A DNA stretch of 61,507 bases from an uncultured Clostridia bacterium (GTDB taxonomy: Bacteria > Bacillota > Clostridia > Christensenellales > Borkfalkiaceae). Each line of letters starts with the position of its first letter. Within the stretch, counting starts at the first letter, position 1. Below, in pieces: positions 1-7,736 of the stretch. The notes beneath the pieces are model-generated. The model searched no databases, was not told where the DNA came from, and saw nothing but the letters and a program-made list of their open reading frames with translations. The stretch is from positions 1 to 61,507 of the forward strand of contig CANQOY010000007.1 in assembly GCA_947625605.1 (NCBI GenBank), read 5' to 3'. Position numbers and translations under genes: made by a program.

Positions 1-17
1 TTTTAATAGAACGAACG

Positions 18-42
18 GCGCCCTTTCGGGGGCGCTGTTTTC
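18..42 (+). terminator. Intrinsic terminator (rightward)
   Basis: Stem GCGCCC / GGGCGC around a short TTTCG-containing loop, followed by a T-rich tail. It probably ends a plus-strand gene lying left of the window. Confidence 0.6.
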
Positions 43-124
43 TCAAATTGAGGGCAAAGAAATTCGCGAGGGGTTAAGTAAAACATCCCAAAGCATTGTC
101 GCCCGTGAACGGGTCTTTGTCCTT

Positions 125-172
125 GCCCACCCCCTCACCGCCTACGGCGGAGCTCCCCCTAAAAGGTGCGCC
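125..172. repeat. Candidate dispersed intergenic repeat
   Basis: The block contains CCGCC-TAC-GGCGG, followed by GAGCTCCCCC and TAAAAGG. This composition (a small palindrome joined to AGCTCCCCCTAAAAGG) resembles short intergenic repeats common in gut Clostridia. There is only one copy in this window, so the repeat status is inference. Confidence 0.3.
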
Positions 173-213
173 AAGAAGCGAAACCGCTCCTCACGTAAAC
201 AAGGGCAACCTAA

Positions 214-243
214 ACCACGCGACGACCGCGTGGTTTTCTTTTA
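214..243 (+). terminator. Hairpin with T-rich tail (rightward)
   Basis: Perfect 8-bp stem ACCACGCG / CGCGTGGT with a five-base loop, followed by TTTCTTTT. It has the form of an intrinsic terminator on the plus strand, although no plus-strand gene lies immediately upstream in the window. Confidence 0.55.
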
Positions 244-307
244 CAACAATCAAGCGGCGCCCAAAGGTGTCGCTTTCCGATCCTGTATGAAATCCGCGTG
301 AAGATCC

Positions 308-1318
308 CTATTTCTCGGACGCATCCTTTCGATACTTCAAATAGGTCTCGCGGAGGCCTTCGCTCACCGTGTAGAGCGGGCGGTATCCGAGCGATTTGAG
401 CTTTTCAAAATTCAAGACGGCATAGTCGGCCGTGGAGACGCCGCGGTTCTTTGCGGGATCGAGATCAATGACGACCTCCTTCCCCGCGAAAGACGCGATG
501 AGCCTTGCATAGTCTCCGAGCGTGAGCCCTTCGTCCTCTTCCGCGACGTTGTACGCCTCCCCACTCGCGCCTTTCAGGAGAACGGTGTAGAGCGCGGCGA
601 CCGCGTCGGCCACATAGCAATAGGAAAAGACCTGCTTTCCCTCGCTGCGGAGCACGATATCCTCCCCCGCGACCGCCTTGGCGAGAAACTGCGCGAGCGC
701 CTTGGTATCCGCCTTTTCGTCGTACCCGAAGCAGCGCGACAGCCGCGCGATGACGCAATCCACGCCATGCTGCATGCGGTAGGATTGGCAGAGGCTCTCC
801 GAGAGGCGCTTGGATTCGTTATACCCCGCGCGCGCGGTGTTGCAATCGAGCTTTCCGCAGAAGTCCTCCGCCATCGGCGTGCCGTCTCCCTGGCCGTAGA
901 TCTCCACGCTGGAAGCGAGCAAAAACCGCTCGCTATGGTACTTCCGCGCGACCTCCAAAAGGTGATAGCAGCCGAAAATGTTGGTCGCGATCGTCCCGAC
1001 GGGATCCTCGCTGTACTGTTTGGGATGGGTATTGGAGGCGAGGTGCACAACAAAGTCCGGGCGAACGTCGAGTTCGAGCGGACGGGTAATGTCGTGCGAG
1101 CGGTAGGTGATCCCCTCCTCGTTGGGCCTCGGACGGCGGGAAACGCTCACGATGCGGATGCCGTCCCCCATCTCATTGCGGCAGCGGGCAACGTCGATCA
1201 GGCATCTGCCGATCAGGCCCGTTCCGCCGCTGATGAGGATACATTTGCCCCGCAGCTTCTCCCACGGGAGATCGAGCGCGGCGATGCGCCGCGACTCCGT
1301 TCGGTAGGCGTCCTTCAT
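308..1318 (-). CDS. NAD-dependent epimerase/dehydratase (extended SDR)
   Basis: 336 residues. The N-terminal Rossmann motif GGTGLIG is at about residues 31-37. An active-site type YNESK (YxxxK) lies near residue 165, preceded by the SSVEIYG serine region, as in nucleotide-sugar epimerases and dehydratases of the extended SDR family. The protein is predicted cytoplasmic and NAD(P)-dependent. The start overlaps the stop of the upstream cytidylyltransferase gene by 4 bases, so the two are translationally coupled. With that gene and LicD it forms a surface-glycan trio, so it probably makes or modifies an activated sugar or polyol for the envelope. The exact substrate cannot be read from sequence. 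A ribulose-5-phosphate reductase role, by analogy with fused TarI-SDR proteins, is possible but less likely given the epimerase-like length. Confidence 0.85.
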   Translation of the reverse strand: MKDAYRTESRRIAALDLPWEKLRGKCILISGGTGLIGRCLIDVARCRNEMGDGIRIVSVSRRPRPNEEGITYRSHDITRPLELDVRPDFVVHLASNTHPKQYSEDPVGTIATNIFGCYHLLEVARKYHSERFLLASSVEIYGQGDGTPMAEDFCGKLDCNTARAGYNESKRLSESLCQSYRMQHGVDCVIARLSRCFGYDEKADTKALAQFLAKAVAGEDIVLRSEGKQVFSYCYVADAVAALYTVLLKGASGEAYNVAEEDEGLTLGDYARLIASFAGKEVVIDLDPAKNRGVSTADYAVLNFEKLKSLGYRPLYTVSEGLRETYLKYRKDASEK

Positions 1319-2034
1319 TTGAGCACCGTATCCTTTTTGGCGGTGACATACGCCTTGAAGATAAGAAAATCGTCCCTCGTCGTAAGTTTGATGTTCTTAT
1401 CCGACCCCTTTGCGAAGTAAAGCGTCTCGCCGAGATCGCACATCATGGTATTGACGTATGAGGAGCCCGAGATGCCGATCCCCTCCCGAAACGCCCGTTC
1501 GTACGCCCGACACAGCTTGCCGAGCGGATAGGCTTGCGGCGTGGAGACGCGGCGGATGGTATCCCGCGGGATATACCGCTCCGTGGTGCTCTCGTCTCTC
1601 TTTACGAAGATCTGCTCGTTGTAGGGCATGGAGGTGACCGCGTTGCCGAAGCGGCGGCATGTCTCTATGACGTCGTCGAGGACTTCCTCATCGACCAGCG
1701 GGCGGATCCCGTCGTGAATGACGACGGTCGTATCCTCGGGATAGGCTTCGCGGATCGCGGCGACGCCCTTGGAGATGGATTCCTGTGCCGTTGCGCCGCC
1801 GCTGACGACGCGTTCGAGCTTGGTGATCCCGAACTGCCGCGCAAAGGCCATCAAGACGTCGTGCCAACCATCGATACAGACGACGTAGATGCCGTCGATA
1901 TTCTCGTTCTTCTGGAAATTCTCCAACGTATAGATGATGACGGGCTTATCGAGAACAGTCAAAAACTGTTTGGGGATATCCTGCCCCATGCGATGGCCCG
2001 AACCACCCGCAAGAATGAGCGCTATATTCATCAT
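1315..2034 (-). CDS. IspD/TarI family cytidylyltransferase
   Basis: 239 residues. The nucleotide-binding signature LAGGSGHRMG is at residues 8-17, PKQF is at 21-24, and a VIHDGIRPLV segment corresponds to the IspD/TarI HDA(V)RP motif. The family transfers CMP from CTP to a polyol phosphate: MEP for IspD, ribitol-5-phosphate for TarI. The GW around residue 55 and the company of LicD and an SDR fit a TarI-like glycopolymer role better than isoprenoid synthesis, but sequence alone cannot settle it. GGGAGGAA precedes two adjacent ATGs (2034 and 2031); the second has the better spacing. It lies 10 bases after licD and overlaps the SDR by 4 bases. Confidence 0.82.
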   Translation of the reverse strand: MMNIALILAGGSGHRMGQDIPKQFLTVLDKPVIIYTLENFQKNENIDGIYVVCIDGWHDVLMAFARQFGITKLERVVSGGATAQESISKGVAAIREAYPEDTTVVIHDGIRPLVDEEVLDDVIETCRRFGNAVTSMPYNEQIFVKRDESTTERYIPRDTIRRVSTPQAYPLGKLCRAYERAFREGIGISGSSYVNTMMCDLGETLYFAKGSDKNIKLTTRDDFLIFKAYVTAKKDTVLK

Positions 2035-2044
2035 TTCCTCCCGA

Positions 2045-2878
2045 TCAGTCCGGCGTATCGTTCCTGTAAACTCTGTAACTATGCGGATTTTTCCGCTTGC
2101 TCTCGGGGGGCGGCGTCATGTAATCCCCGTATCGCGTGGTGAGCATGCTGTCCCATTCCGAGATCGCCATGAAGAGATGCCCGTCGATCTCCAACTCGCA
2201 GAAACTGTCGTAATACGACGTGGGAACGGCGTCGCGCGTCAGTCCCCAATTTCTGCAATCGCACATTTTGCTCTCCTCAAAGGGATATTTCATGCAAAAG
2301 GCGTTGAGTTTGCGGATGGCGCGGGCGTTGCCGTAGCAGATGAAGATGAGATAGAACCAGAACATGGGAACGCGCAGCAGGTAGCACCACCAGCTGTCGA
2401 TGACGTACCACTTGTTCATGTCGATGGTGAAATCCCAGAGGAGCACCTTCCTGTGCATGGCCTTCAACTTCTTCTCGGGGAGGTCGGGCACGCCGTCGAT
2501 GGGGAAAATGTCGATATAGAGGAACGGGACCTCGATATGCGAACGGCTCTTGATGGAAAAACGGTCGTCCATCAGCTTCATGAAGGGATAGAGCGCCTTC
2601 TTCCCCCTGTCCTCCGCGAGGACAAAGTGGTCGTGAAAAACGATCTCCCCGCTCTTTACGAGCGCGTAGAACTTCTCGTAATCGGGGCGGGGCATGGAGA
2701 CGTCCACATCGTCGTCCCACGGGATAAAACTCTTGTGCCGCGCGGCGCCGAGCAGCGTGCCGTAGGCAAGGGTATAGCGGAGACCGTGCGCACGGCATAC
2801 CCTGTCGAACTCGACGAGGATGCCGAGCAATGCCGCATGGATCTCCTCCATGTTCATGTATTCGGGTTTCTTTTTCAT
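2045..2878 (-). CDS. LicD family phosphotransferase
   Basis: 277 residues. The family hallmark is clear: GTLLGAARHK followed by FIPWDDDVDV at about residues 40-60, then an RPDYEKF segment. The DDDVD acidic cluster is the metal and catalytic region of the nucleotidyltransferase fold. LicD-type proteins transfer phosphocholine or other phospho-substituents onto teichoic acids or surface glycans. A hydrophobic stretch around residues 155-180 suggests membrane association. It follows ftsZ after 43 bases that contain a GC-rich hairpin (about 2889-2916), and no clear ribosome binding site is visible before the ATG. The neighbouring cytidylyltransferase and SDR probably supply its CDP-activated substrate. 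Confidence 0.87.
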   Translation of the reverse strand: MKKKPEYMNMEEIHAALLGILVEFDRVCRAHGLRYTLAYGTLLGAARHKSFIPWDDDVDVSMPRPDYEKFYALVKSGEIVFHDHFVLAEDRGKKALYPFMKLMDDRFSIKSRSHIEVPFLYIDIFPIDGVPDLPEKKLKAMHRKVLLWDFTIDMNKWYVIDSWWCYLLRVPMFWFYLIFICYGNARAIRKLNAFCMKYPFEESKMCDCRNWGLTRDAVPTSYYDSFCELEIDGHLFMAISEWDSMLTTRYGDYMTPPPESKRKNPHSYRVYRNDTPD

Positions 2879-2921
2879 AAGCTGTATGCGGGCCCTGCCG
2901 CATGTGCGGCGGGCCTATTTC

Positions 2922-4232
2922 TCACTTCCGCTTGCCGAGCATCCTCTTCACAAAGGGAGGAAGCCCCTTTCCGCCGGGCTCGTCGCTCCCGTCATGCGCG
3001 TCGGGTGCGGGCGCATCCTTTGCGATGTCGGGGTTCTCCTGCGGCGGGACATACGGATCGTTGAAGCGGGGACGGTAGGCCGCGTCCGGGCGGTCCTTTC
3101 CGTAGAGCAGGGCGGGCGCGTTCTTCTCGTTGGCGGGAAGATCGGGCCTCGCGGGCTGCGGCGGAGTCTGGGGCTGCGGACGGGAATACTGCATGAACTG
3201 CGCCTGCCGCGCGTTGAGCTCGGAGAGGACCTCCTCGGCGGAAGGGAATCCCGTTGCAATGACGGTGACCTCCACTTCGTCGCGGATGCCCGGGTCGATA
3301 CAGGCGCCCACGATGATCATGGCGTTGAAATCCACCACGCCGTGGACGAGGCTGGCAGCCGTTTTCACCTCGTCGAGCGTGAGGTCGGGCCCGCCGACAA
3401 CGTTGATGATGACGCCCATCGCGCCCTCGATCGTCGTTTCGAGCAGAGGGCTGTTGACGGCGAGGCGGACGGCTTCCACAATGCGGTTGTCCCCCTTTGC
3501 GACGCCGACGCCCATATGCGCGAGGCCCTTATCTTTGAGCACGGTCTTGACGTCCGCAAAGTCGAGATTGATGAGCGCGGGCGTGACGATGAGGTCCGCG
3601 ATCCCGCGGATCCCCTGTTTGAGGACGTCGTCCGCCACGGCAAAGGCCTCCGTGAGGGCGGTGTTCTTGTTGATGACGTCGTTGATGCGCTCGTTGGGGA
3701 TGATGACGAGGGTATCGACATACTTCCTCAGATTGTCGATCCCCTTCATGGCATTCTCCATCCTGCGCCTGCCCTCGAAATCGAACGGCTCGGTGACGAC
3801 GGCCACGGTGAGGATCTTGCGGTCCTTTGCGATCTTGGCGATGACGGGCGCGGCGCCCGTTCCCGTGCCGCCCCCCATCCCTGCGGTGATGAAGAGCAGA
3901 TCCGTCCCCTCGATGGCGCGCGTCAAAGCGTCCTTGCTCTCCTCCGCGGCCTCGCGGCCCACTTCGGGATCCGCGCCCGCGCCGAGCCCCTTCGTGCGCT
4001 GCACGCCGATCTGGATCTTCACGGGAGCTTTGTTGCAGAGCAGGATCTGCGCGTCCGTATTGACGGCAATGTATTCGGCGCTCGTGATGTTGGCGTCGAT
4101 CATGCGGTTGACGGCGTTGTTTCCCGCGCCTCCCACACCGATGACTCTGATCTTGGGGATGCCGCTGGATACGATCTCGCCGTTGTTCTCGGGCGCGTCG
4201 TCCGGCCCGTAGGGGGAATTCTCGTAAAACAT
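2922..4232 (-). CDS. ftsZ: Cell division protein FtsZ
   Basis: 436 residues. This is a tubulin-like GTPase that polymerises into the Z ring. A flexible N-tail leads to VGGAGNNAVNRM at about 33-44. The GTP-binding tubulin signature GMGGGTGTG is at 118-126, followed by the T7-type region. A long Pro/Gln-rich linker from about residue 320 ends in a basic tail (PPFVKRMLGKRK) that matches the conserved C-terminal peptide used to bind FtsA and other partners. It lies 3 bases after the ftsA-like gene and should share the promoter at 5429-5457. It is the last division gene before the glycan trio. Confidence 0.98.
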   Translation of the reverse strand: MFYENSPYGPDDAPENNGEIVSSGIPKIRVIGVGGAGNNAVNRMIDANITSAEYIAVNTDAQILLCNKAPVKIQIGVQRTKGLGAGADPEVGREAAEESKDALTRAIEGTDLLFITAGMGGGTGTGAAPVIAKIAKDRKILTVAVVTEPFDFEGRRRMENAMKGIDNLRKYVDTLVIIPNERINDVINKNTALTEAFAVADDVLKQGIRGIADLIVTPALINLDFADVKTVLKDKGLAHMGVGVAKGDNRIVEAVRLAVNSPLLETTIEGAMGVIINVVGGPDLTLDEVKTAASLVHGVVDFNAMIIVGACIDPGIRDEVEVTVIATGFPSAEEVLSELNARQAQFMQYSRPQPQTPPQPARPDLPANEKNAPALLYGKDRPDAAYRPRFNDPYVPPQENPDIAKDAPAPDAHDGSDEPGGKGLPPFVKRMLGKRK

Positions 4233-4235
4233 ATC

Positions 4236-5384
4236 TTAACCTCCGAATCCGTTAAAAATGCGATGAAGAAATCCGTTTGCGCGGTTTTCTTCGTATGCCA
4301 TGTCGATGAGCGCGATGCGCGAACTCATGGAAGGCTTGTTGTAGTAAGGAAGATCGGGCGAGAGCAGCTCGCAGATGCGGCTCACCCGCCTTGAAACGTG
4401 TTCGAGAGCCCCGCGGATCTCGGCGATGCCCTCCCCCGTGACATAGAGGGGCTTGTATTCGAGTTCTCTGCCCGTACACTCTTCGAGGAAGGCGCCCGCC
4501 TGTTCGCAGAGCACGTCCAGCCCCTGCTTGACGAGATCGGAGAGCTTGTCTGCGTCGATCTCGTACGTCTCATCCCGAAAGGAAAATTCCCGCTTTCCCC
4601 CGCCCCTCTGGTAGAGGTTGACGCGGTCGAGCAGCGCGCCCGCGGCGTCGAAGGGAAGGCCGAACTCCTCCATGATGAGCGCGGCGATCTGCCCGCGCCC
4701 CGCCCAGAAAGTGCGCTGGGAGAGGACGCCGTTCCCCAATATGACGCAGACCGTCGAGGAGAGGTAGCCCGCGTCGAGAAAGAGGCTGTACTCGTCGCGC
4801 GTCTCGCTCGGAATGAGGTACGCCGCCATGGCGAGATCGGTGGGAAGAAAGCGCAGTTCGATCTTCATGCCCTCGAAGATGCGCTCCACCGTCTCGGCAA
4901 AATAGTCGGTACAGTAGAAGTACGAGATCAGCGCGCTCAGAGAGGTGGATTTCAGGCCGATGGGATCGACGACCCTGCGGTTATCCGCCGTGACGTAGAT
5001 CATGCTCGTCGCATGGATGGCGCGCAGGCCCTCATGCTCTTCCCGTCCTCCCGCAAAGAGCGCGTCCACTTCCTTTCTCCCGATGCGGATCTTCTTCGGG
5101 AACCCCGCAAACTGTTCCTTGGGAAAGACGGCGCAAAATTCCCCCGGCACGCCGACGTAGATCTTTTTCAGGCGTTCGTTGCAAATTTTTTCGACGGCGG
5201 TCACTGCGGAAAAGATCGCCTCGCCCAGCTTGCCGACATCGTAAAAGGCGCCGTTCTCGTACCCGTCGTACGGGACCGTTTTGCTCGCTTTGAATACGAT
5301 GGTGTTGTTGACCCCCCGCTCTCCGACGACGACCGTGACCTCGAACGATCGGATATCCAGCACCGCTACGCTTTTGCTTCCCAT
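4236..5384 (-). CDS. ftsA: FtsA-like actin-fold division protein
   Basis: 382 residues. The protein starts with an actin-like phosphate-1 segment (SVAVLDIRSFEVTVVVG), has an inserted SHS2/1C-like region in the first third, and later carries LFLDAGYLSSTVCVILG, the phosphate-2 type motif. The C-terminus FLHRIFNGFGG is a short amphipathic helix of the kind FtsA uses to bind the membrane. The position immediately before ftsZ supports FtsA, the anchor that tethers FtsZ filaments. It is rather divergent and slightly shorter than typical FtsA. GAGGAG lies 5 bases before the ATG. Its own promoter lies just upstream, so ftsA-ftsZ can be expressed apart from the dcw genes. Confidence 0.85.
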   Translation of the reverse strand: MGSKSVAVLDIRSFEVTVVVGERGVNNTIVFKASKTVPYDGYENGAFYDVGKLGEAIFSAVTAVEKICNERLKKIYVGVPGEFCAVFPKEQFAGFPKKIRIGRKEVDALFAGGREEHEGLRAIHATSMIYVTADNRRVVDPIGLKSTSLSALISYFYCTDYFAETVERIFEGMKIELRFLPTDLAMAAYLIPSETRDEYSLFLDAGYLSSTVCVILGNGVLSQRTFWAGRGQIAALIMEEFGLPFDAAGALLDRVNLYQRGGGKREFSFRDETYEIDADKLSDLVKQGLDVLCEQAGAFLEECTGRELEYKPLYVTGEGIAEIRGALEHVSRRVSRICELLSPDLPYYNKPSMSSRIALIDMAYEENRANGFLHRIFNGFGG

Positions 5385-5428
5385 ATCACTCCTCTTGCGT
5401 GGCTCGCATGCGCGTGTATGTATATAAT

Positions 5429-5457
5429 ATTGTAACAGAATCGGGGCACCATGTCAA
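5429..5457 (-). promoter_or_regulatory. SigA-type promoter for ftsA-ftsZ
   Basis: On the minus strand, TTGACA (5452-5457), a 17-base spacer and TACAAT (5429-5434). It lies between the ftsQ terminator and the ftsA start, which gives the FtsA/FtsZ pair an independent transcript. Confidence 0.85.
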
Positions 5458-5544
5458 GGGGTTGGCCGAACATTTTGCAAGAATCGGGTGAAAAAACCGC
5501 CCATTTCTCCGCGCGCTTGAACGCGGACGGGCGGCAGGGTGTAC

Positions 5545-5570
5545 AAAAGGGAAGGGATCGCTCCCTTCCC
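5545..5570 (-). terminator. Intrinsic terminator after ftsQ
   Basis: Perfect 9-bp stem GGGAAGGGA / TCCCTTCCC with a 4-base loop, followed on the minus strand by TTTTG. It marks the end of the mraZ-ftsQ transcript. Confidence 0.8.
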
Positions 5571-5606
5571 CGTCCTATGCTTGGTGCGTTTTGCGCGATC
5601 GCCCGC

Positions 5607-6398
5607 TCAATCCAGTCTTGCGTCGCGGGAGTAGTCCGCCGAGACTTCCCCCTCCTCGCGGCCGTCCACCACGGTGATGAACCCAAAGACGCGCGCTTCG
5701 TCCCCGAGGGAGAGGTAGCGCACGATGGCGGCCTCCGCCTTCAACGCGGGGAGAAGGGCGGGATTGCCGAGGTCGATGACGACGCCCTCCCGCATGCGGA
5801 AGCGCAGGAAGTCGTTCCGCTCGTCCGACGTATTTCCGATGAGCGAGACGGAGACGACGTTCGCGCGGAATTCCCCGAGCGCGGAGGCAAACGCCCGCGC
5901 GATCTCCAAGAGCTCCGCGAAGTATTTCCCCTGCACCGTGCCGCCCTCCCGCGTGAGGGAGAGGCCTTCGAGCAGGATGTTTTCGCCCGCGAGACGGTTC
6001 CCGTTGTCCTCCCGCGCTTCGAGGAATTCCCCCTCCTCGTCGAGAACGGCGTACATGCCGTCCTCTTGCAGGTAGGAGAAGGTCTCCTTTCTCTCCGCGA
6101 CGGAGACGTAGACCGTGGAGGGATAGCGTTTTTCCGCCCGTTCGACGCGGAAATGCGGATACTTGGTCACTGCTTCGGCGACGTCATCCAAGTCGAGAAA
6201 GGTCGTGCTCTTCCCAACGAAGGCGTCCAGCTCCGTCCGAAGGCGGCGCGCGTCCTCGTCTCCCGCGGGGGAGCATGTGGAAAATTCGGCCTGCACATGC
6301 GTCACCGTAAAGACGGCGTTGAGGCCCGCGCCCACCGCCGCGGCGAGCAGCAGAAAGGCGACGGCCGTCGCAAGAATGGCTCTCGTTCGCGTTTTCAT
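5607..6398 (-). CDS. ftsQ: FtsQ/DivIB-type division protein (POTRA)
   Basis: 263 residues. A short basic cytoplasmic tail (MKTRTR) is followed by one membrane helix at about 8-30, then an extracytoplasmic POTRA-like region (KYPHFRVERAEKRYPSTVYVSVAERK, here quoted only by its ends: KYPHF at about 85 to VAERK at about 110) that is typical of FtsQ/DivIB. The protein links early and late divisome parts with FtsL. It starts 18 bases after murA, as expected in a dcw cluster, and is the last gene before the 5545-5570 terminator. The C-terminal domain diverges from well-studied DivIB, so the name rests on topology, POTRA features and position. Confidence 0.85.
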   Translation of the reverse strand: MKTRTRAILATAVAFLLLAAAVGAGLNAVFTVTHVQAEFSTCSPAGDEDARRLRTELDAFVGKSTTFLDLDDVAEAVTKYPHFRVERAEKRYPSTVYVSVAERKETFSYLQEDGMYAVLDEEGEFLEAREDNGNRLAGENILLEGLSLTREGGTVQGKYFAELLEIARAFASALGEFRANVVSVSLIGNTSDERNDFLRFRMREGVVIDLGNPALLPALKAEAAIVRYLSLGDEARVFGFITVVDGREEGEVSADYSRDARLD

Positions 6399-6416
6399 AG
6401 GTATCTCCCATGGGGG

Positions 6417-7673
6417 TCAGACGCGCACGCGCCTGATCTGCGCCCCCAAACTTTTGAGTTTTCCCTCCATATCCGCATAGCCGCGGTCGATATGCGCGAG
6501 GTCGAGCACTTCGCTCGTCCCCTCCGCGCCGAGCGCCGCCAGAACGAGCGCGGCTCCCCCTCTCAGATCTCCGCAGGAGACCGCCGCGCCGTGCAGCCTT
6601 CCCACGCCGCGCACGAAGGCGCTCCGCCCGTTGACCTCGATGTCCGCGCCCATCTTTTTGAGCTCGGGCACGTACTTGAAGCGCGTCTCGAAGAGGTTTT
6701 CCACAATGAGCGCGCACCCTTCGGCCATGCTGTTGAGCGCGGCCGTCTGCGCCTGCAAGTCCGTAGGAAAGCCCGGAAAGGGCCTCGTCTCGATCCTGCG
6801 GTTGCATTTCAGGCGGCGATCGCTTGCAATTCTTATTTTATCATTTTTCACATGGATTTTGCAACCGTTTTCGCGCAATTTATGTAAAAGTAATCCGAGG
6901 CTGTCTGCATTGACGCCCTCCACCTCCACCTCGCCGCCGCAGACGGCGCATCCGATGAGGTACGTCCCCGCCTCGATCCTGTCCTTGATGGGCAGATAGT
7001 CGCAGCCGTTGAGCTTTGTGACGCCCTCGATGACGACCGTGTCCGTGCCCGCGCCCGCGATCTTCGCCCCCATCGCGTTGAGGAAGTTTTGCAGATCCAC
7101 GATCTCCGGCTCCTTCGCCGCGCCTTCGAGCACCGTCCTGCCCTCCGCCATGACGGCGGCGAGCAGAATGTTCTCCGTCGCGCCGACGCTGGGGAAATCG
7201 AGCACGAGATCGGCCCCTTTGAGCCGCTTGCACGAGCAGAGGATGTAGCCCTCCCGCTCTTCGATCTCCACGCCGAGCCGTTTGAGCGCGTTGAGGTGGA
7301 GGTCGATGGGACGCAGCCCGATGTCGCAGCCGCCCGGGTACGCGCAGACCGCCCGTCCGAAGCGGGTGAGCAGGGAGCCGAGCATGAATACGGAAGAGCG
7401 CAGCTCCTTGGTGAGCGCGGAGGAGATCCTGTGATCGCAGGCATTGGCGCTGTCGATCGTCACGTCCCCTCCCTCGAACCGCACCTCCGCGCCGAGTTCC
7501 CGCAAGATCTGCGCCATGCAGGCAACGTCGGAGATCGGCGGCGTCTCGCGGATCGTCACCCGCTGTTCCGTCAAAATGGAAGCGGCGAGAAGCGGCAATA
7601 CGGAATTTTTCGCGGACTGCGCGCGAATGCTTCCGAAGAGCCGCCTCCCACCGTCTATTACAAATTTATCCAT
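6417..7673 (-). CDS. murA: UDP-N-acetylglucosamine 1-carboxyvinyltransferase MurA
   Basis: 418 residues from the chosen ATG at 7673, which has AGAGGAG upstream; a longer frame begins at 7703 but lacks family homology there. MurA adds enolpyruvate to UDP-GlcNAc, the first committed step of peptidoglycan synthesis in the cytoplasm. The SAKNS pair (K22, N23) is present, and the catalytic, fosfomycin-target cysteine is present as Cys116 in PGGCDIG. The gene lies between ftsW and ftsQ, where many clusters carry murG, murC or murB. A short AT-rich patch at about 6820-6890 is in frame and conserved in sense, so the gene is intact. Confidence 0.97.
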   Translation of the reverse strand: MDKFVIDGGRRLFGSIRAQSAKNSVLPLLAASILTEQRVTIRETPPISDVACMAQILRELGAEVRFEGGDVTIDSANACDHRISSALTKELRSSVFMLGSLLTRFGRAVCAYPGGCDIGLRPIDLHLNALKRLGVEIEEREGYILCSCKRLKGADLVLDFPSVGATENILLAAVMAEGRTVLEGAAKEPEIVDLQNFLNAMGAKIAGAGTDTVVIEGVTKLNGCDYLPIKDRIEAGTYLIGCAVCGGEVEVEGVNADSLGLLLHKLRENGCKIHVKNDKIRIASDRRLKCNRRIETRPFPGFPTDLQAQTAALNSMAEGCALIVENLFETRFKYVPELKKMGADIEVNGRSAFVRGVGRLHGAAVSCGDLRGGAALVLAALGAEGTSEVLDLAHIDRGYADMEGKLKSLGAQIRRVRV

Positions 7674-7736
7674 AGGTCTCTCCTCTTGTATATCGGAAAA
7701 CACGGAAAAACCCGAAACGTTCGGGTCCCGCGATTT

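Larger units (their letters stand above)
1..307. other. Gene-free left edge
   Basis: I see no convincing gene here. The stretch holds two hairpins with T-rich tails reading rightwards (18-42 and 214-243) and a small palindromic repeat-like block (125-172). The minus-strand operon to the right ends at 308. On that strand an imperfect hairpin with arms AAGCGACACC and GGCGCCGCTT (about 255-280) might act as its terminator, but this is weak. Confidence 0.6.

Noticed and set aside
2820-4394. A 524-codon plus-strand open frame opposite ftsZ
   Set aside because: It is the shadow of ftsZ. The apparent protein has no family features and no ribosome site.
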